A stretch of DNA of 64,000 nt, from positions 14,019,889 to 14,083,888 of the forward strand of contig NC_061864.1 in assembly GCF_907164915.1 (NCBI RefSeq), written 5' to 3'. A model generated the notes under the pieces. It did no database searches and was not told where the DNA came from. It saw only the letters and a list, made by a program, of their open reading frames with translations. The number at the start of each line of letters is the position of its first letter. The first letter of the stretch is position 1. This stretch comes from Impatiens glandulifera. Lineage: Eukaryota > Streptophyta > Magnoliopsida > Ericales > Balsaminaceae. Shown in pieces: positions 61,851-64,000 of this stretch. The translations under genes were made by a program, and so were the position numbers.

Positions 61851-61894
61851 ATACTACATAAAGCGCTTAATTTTGATCCTCATTTTAAATCTCC

Positions 61895-61957
61895 AATTTT
61901 TAGGGTTCCGACTCTCTCTCAAACCCTATCCCCTTCGATCCCGCTGCTCCTCTAAGG
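61895..61957 (+). other. 5'-UTR-like exon with splice donor
   Basis: TTTTTAGGGTTCCGACTCTC and a C-rich stretch end at CTCTAAG|GTAAAG. This style is common in plant leader exons. It may be the leader of the Rab7-like pseudogene downstream or of an unrelated captured gene. Confidence 0.4.
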
Positions 61958-62094
61958 TAAAGACATTCTCGTCTCAATGCATTCTTATGTATTTTAGGGT
62001 TTTGAATATTATCCAAGTGCTATTATGTTGGATGAGGATTTAGGATTTTAAGTAAATCTTACAAGTTTATCTATATAAATGACAATCAACTCAA

Positions 62095-62280
62095 ATGGGT
62101 TTGTACTTCATTGATCTATGGAAGCAGAAGTTAAACATTTCGACGGATATGGAGAATCCGACGGAGCTTAACACTCTCAACATCAGTAGAGGATTCGCTA
62201 GCGTAGGCAGATTGATGGATGGAGTAGGCAGAAAGTCAGATTGGACGATGAACCATGAATTCAATGCTCATTTATATTAA
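62095..62280 (+). CDS. Hypothetical 61-codon ORF
   Basis: The frame MGLYFIDLWKQKLNISTDME... ends at a TAA; an inner Met starts MENPTELNTLNISRGFASVG. Base composition is less AT-biased than the surroundings, so it may be a former exon. No family is recognised, and it contains two short GTAGGCAGA repeats. Confidence 0.3.
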   Translation: MGLYFIDLWKQKLNISTDMENPTELNTLNISRGFASVGRLMDGVGRKSDWTMNHEFNAHLY

Positions 62281-62690
62281 AACATGCTCTTTCATTTTGT
62301 CTTCCATCTTCCATTGATGATGAACCTATTCCTATTTTGATCTTTTAGAAGGTGCATCCATATATTTTCTGTCAAATTTTACTTTTGCTGCAATTAAGTA
62401 AATAACTTAACATATGGATTAATTACTATGGTACACATTTTCCATTTCCTGGTTTTTTGAAATAAACATAATTTTCAATTTGTTTGAACATTATTTTCCA
62501 TTATTGCAGGAGATTCTTGATGGAATTGAGTTTGCTAGGGGTGACTCCAAATCAACCTGGGGTTCTATGCGTGCAGCAATGGGGCACCCATAACCTTTTG
62601 ACTTGGGGACTCCAAATCAACCTGGGGTTTAGGGCCTTTCTTGATGTATTTCTTTGTCTAGTGTTTTATTTATTGCTTCGACTCTGTAAG
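62281..62690 (+). other. Unassigned exon-like stretch with a short tandem duplication
   Basis: After a TTATTGCAG acceptor-like site (62510), an open stretch reads EILDGIEFARGDSKSTWGSM until a stop near 62592. GACTCCAAATCAACCTGGGG occurs twice (near 62543 and 62608). The expected Rab P-loop is not seen. Confidence 0.35.
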
Positions 62691-62799
62691 TATTTGAATC
62701 GTAAGTTTAGCAATCGGTATAAGGCTATCATTGGAGCTGATTTCCTTAGTAAAGAAGTTCAGCAATATAAAGTTTGAAGACAGAGCCTTCACTTTGCAG
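62691..62799 (+). pseudogene. Rab7-like GTPase pseudogene, exon fragment 1
   Basis: YLNRKFSNRYKAIIGADFLS and KEVQ match the switch I region of plant Rab7 (RABG3), including the effector-loop Thr position, here Ile. A small insertion shifts the frame before FEDRAFTLQ, which ends at a donor CAG|GTCAAC. The fragment lacks the P-loop exon. Confidence 0.85.
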
Positions 62800-63214
62800 G
62801 TCAACTTTATTCACTATTAGATTTTGATTGGATTATTTAATTGGTATGTAATGTCAGCACTAGATTCTTTTTTTCAAGATCCTTAAACACATTAAAAAAA
62901 TATATTTGGTGGTCACAAAAGGATAATGAGTTAAATTTTGTGCCATTTTCTTTAGGGTTTAACAACGGGATTCAAACACCTAATGATTTGCAATGAACAA
63001 AATGTTTATGTTGAATATGCCAATATGGTCCTATATACTTGATATAATGGCTAGATGATAATTTATATTCATTTTTCATTCTTTAATAAGTTGAACATGG
63101 AAATGTCAGTTTGGTGATGGACTAAATGTCTCACTTCTACTTCCAATTTTCATTACACAAGTTGTTATATATTTAATTTCTCAATATTCTTAGTATAGTA
63201 ATCAATCCCTGCAG

Positions 63215-63329
63215 ATATGGAACACAGCAGGACAAGAAAGGTTCCAAAGCCTTGGCGTGGCTTTTTATCGAGGGGCTGATTGCTGAGAACGTCTATGATG
63301 TTAATGTGATGAAGTCGTTTTTGCTTCAG
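63215..63329 (+). pseudogene. Rab7-like GTPase pseudogene, exon fragment 2
   Basis: After acceptor CCTGCAG, the frame reads [20 protein letters not shown], the WDTAGQE switch II motif with D changed to N. A TGA and a frameshift follow in the GADCC region, then VYDVNVMKSF joined to LLQ at a donor CAG|GTACTA. About nine codons between them are missing compared with the family. Introns at the same positions as in plant Rab7 genes show a genomic, not retro-, origin. Confidence 0.87.
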
Positions 63330-63404
63330 GTACTAACTATTTTGGTTAAAAAAATCATAAATTTACTGAACTAACTATTTTGTTAGTTTTTTGGGGTCTT
63401 TTAG

Positions 63405-63448
63405 GCTAGCCCACATGACCTTGAGAACTTTACATTTGTGGTCCTATG
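63405..63448 (+). pseudogene. Rab7-like GTPase pseudogene, exon fragment 3
   Basis: After acceptor CTTTTAG, ASPHDLENFTFVVL matches the Rab7 segment just before the NKxD guanine-binding motif. A TGA (63446-63448) replaces the next codon and homology ends. The C-terminal half, including NKxD and the prenylation site, is absent. Confidence 0.82.
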
Positions 63449-63736
63449 ACAACATAACTAAACTAAACCAATTATTTGATGGGGAATTCTCATTTTTTAG
63501 TGCAAATCCAAGGATTGGTTTGGTTGACTATATTTTCTTTTGAACATAGTTGCTTCATTCACTCCCAAAGAAATTCAGAAGAATAAATGGGCATATAACT
63601 TGGACAAGCTAAAAAATTGTATTTTTATATAAGAAAAAAGAAATTTGTTCGAAACCTTAATCCTTCTAGATGGAAAGCTGCATAATAATAGAAGTCTACG
63701 AAAAACTAATAGATAGCTGCTTAATATTATTGTCAG
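63449..63736. other. Spacer between Rab7-like and HINT-like fragments
   Basis: AT-rich. No coding homology recognised; an acceptor TTGTCAG closes it. Confidence 0.5.
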
Positions 63737-63913
63737 GCTGAGGAGAGGCACTGTGAGATTCTTGGCCGACTAATGTGCACTGCCAAAATTGTTGCCAAGC
63801 GGGAAGGCCTTGAAGATGGCTTTAGAGTTGTGATTAATGATGGACTAGCAGAATGTAAATCAACACCTTCATGTCCATCTTCTTGGGGGACGTCAAATGA
63901 ACTGGCCACCAGG
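63737..63913 (+). pseudogene. HINT (histidine triad nucleotide-binding) gene fragment
   Basis: After acceptor TTGTCAG, the frame reads AEERHCEILGRLMCTAKIVA then KREGLEDGFRVVINDG, the central part of plant HINT1-type proteins. Homology continues in a shifted frame as LHVHLLGGRQMNWPP, which holds the HxHxH histidine triad with the first His flanked by Leu. The frameshift lies near 63850-63865, so the protein is broken. Upstream HINT exons are not seen, and its neighbour is a different gene fragment, so this looks like captured or shuffled exons. Confidence 0.85.
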
Positions 63914-64000
63914 CTAAGACTTTATGAAGTTACTTATTAGCTGTGTGAACTCATAAGACACCGACCGACCAAGTAATTTATGTTATATGATATTTGTAAT
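63914..64000. other. Window end, AT-rich
   Basis: Nothing recognised. Confidence 0.4.

Noticed and set aside
61664..61861. 65-codon frame of LHLRELHLRV repeats
   Set aside because: It is the translation of the 15-bp minisatellite; no start context, homology or non-repeat coding signal.

Overview
The window is AT-rich nuclear DNA of a flowering plant. It carries Ty3/gypsy, Ty1/copia and hAT elements of plant type, a plant-type tRNA-Gly(GCC) gene with an upstream CAA motif, and spliced fragments of Rab7 (RABG3) and HINT genes. No single-copy, clearly intact protein gene is present.

Layout. (1) 1-3853: a minus-strand Ty3/gypsy element. Both LTRs are present (the outer one lacks its first 8 bases), with PBS and PPT visible, but most of RT and all of RNase H are deleted. 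(2) 3854-6838: degenerate repeat-array sequence. (3) 6839-61540: a large tandem segmental duplication of three units. Unit A is 6839-26364, unit B 26365-52611, and unit C 52612 to about 61540 (truncated). Each complete unit has an array block, a degenerate copia element, AT-rich DNA with (TA)n tracts, a short gene-like 5' region and two hAT-type MITEs. The array block mixes minus-strand exon-like modules, a GC-rich motif of about 59 bp around CCCATATGGG, and intact or broken tRNA-Gly(GCC) sequences. Unit A alone carries a 1.43 kb hAT element. Unit B alone carries a young 5.5 kb copia element with nearly identical LTRs. The other units preserve the matching empty sites. (4) About 61540-64000: different DNA with a minisatellite, a perfect hairpin, a 5'-UTR-like exon and broken exons of a Rab7-like GTPase followed by a HINT-like exon.

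The most unusual structure is the array block. Exon-like modules with splice signals on one strand are interleaved with tRNA-Gly genes and tRNA fragments on the other, and the block was then amplified in about 20 kb steps. I could not assign the exon modules to a known family. They may be a decayed multi-exon gene, a non-coding transcript or an undescribed composite repeat. Differences between units (private insertions, microhomology deletions, short tandem duplications, a microinversion) give a relative history of the locus.
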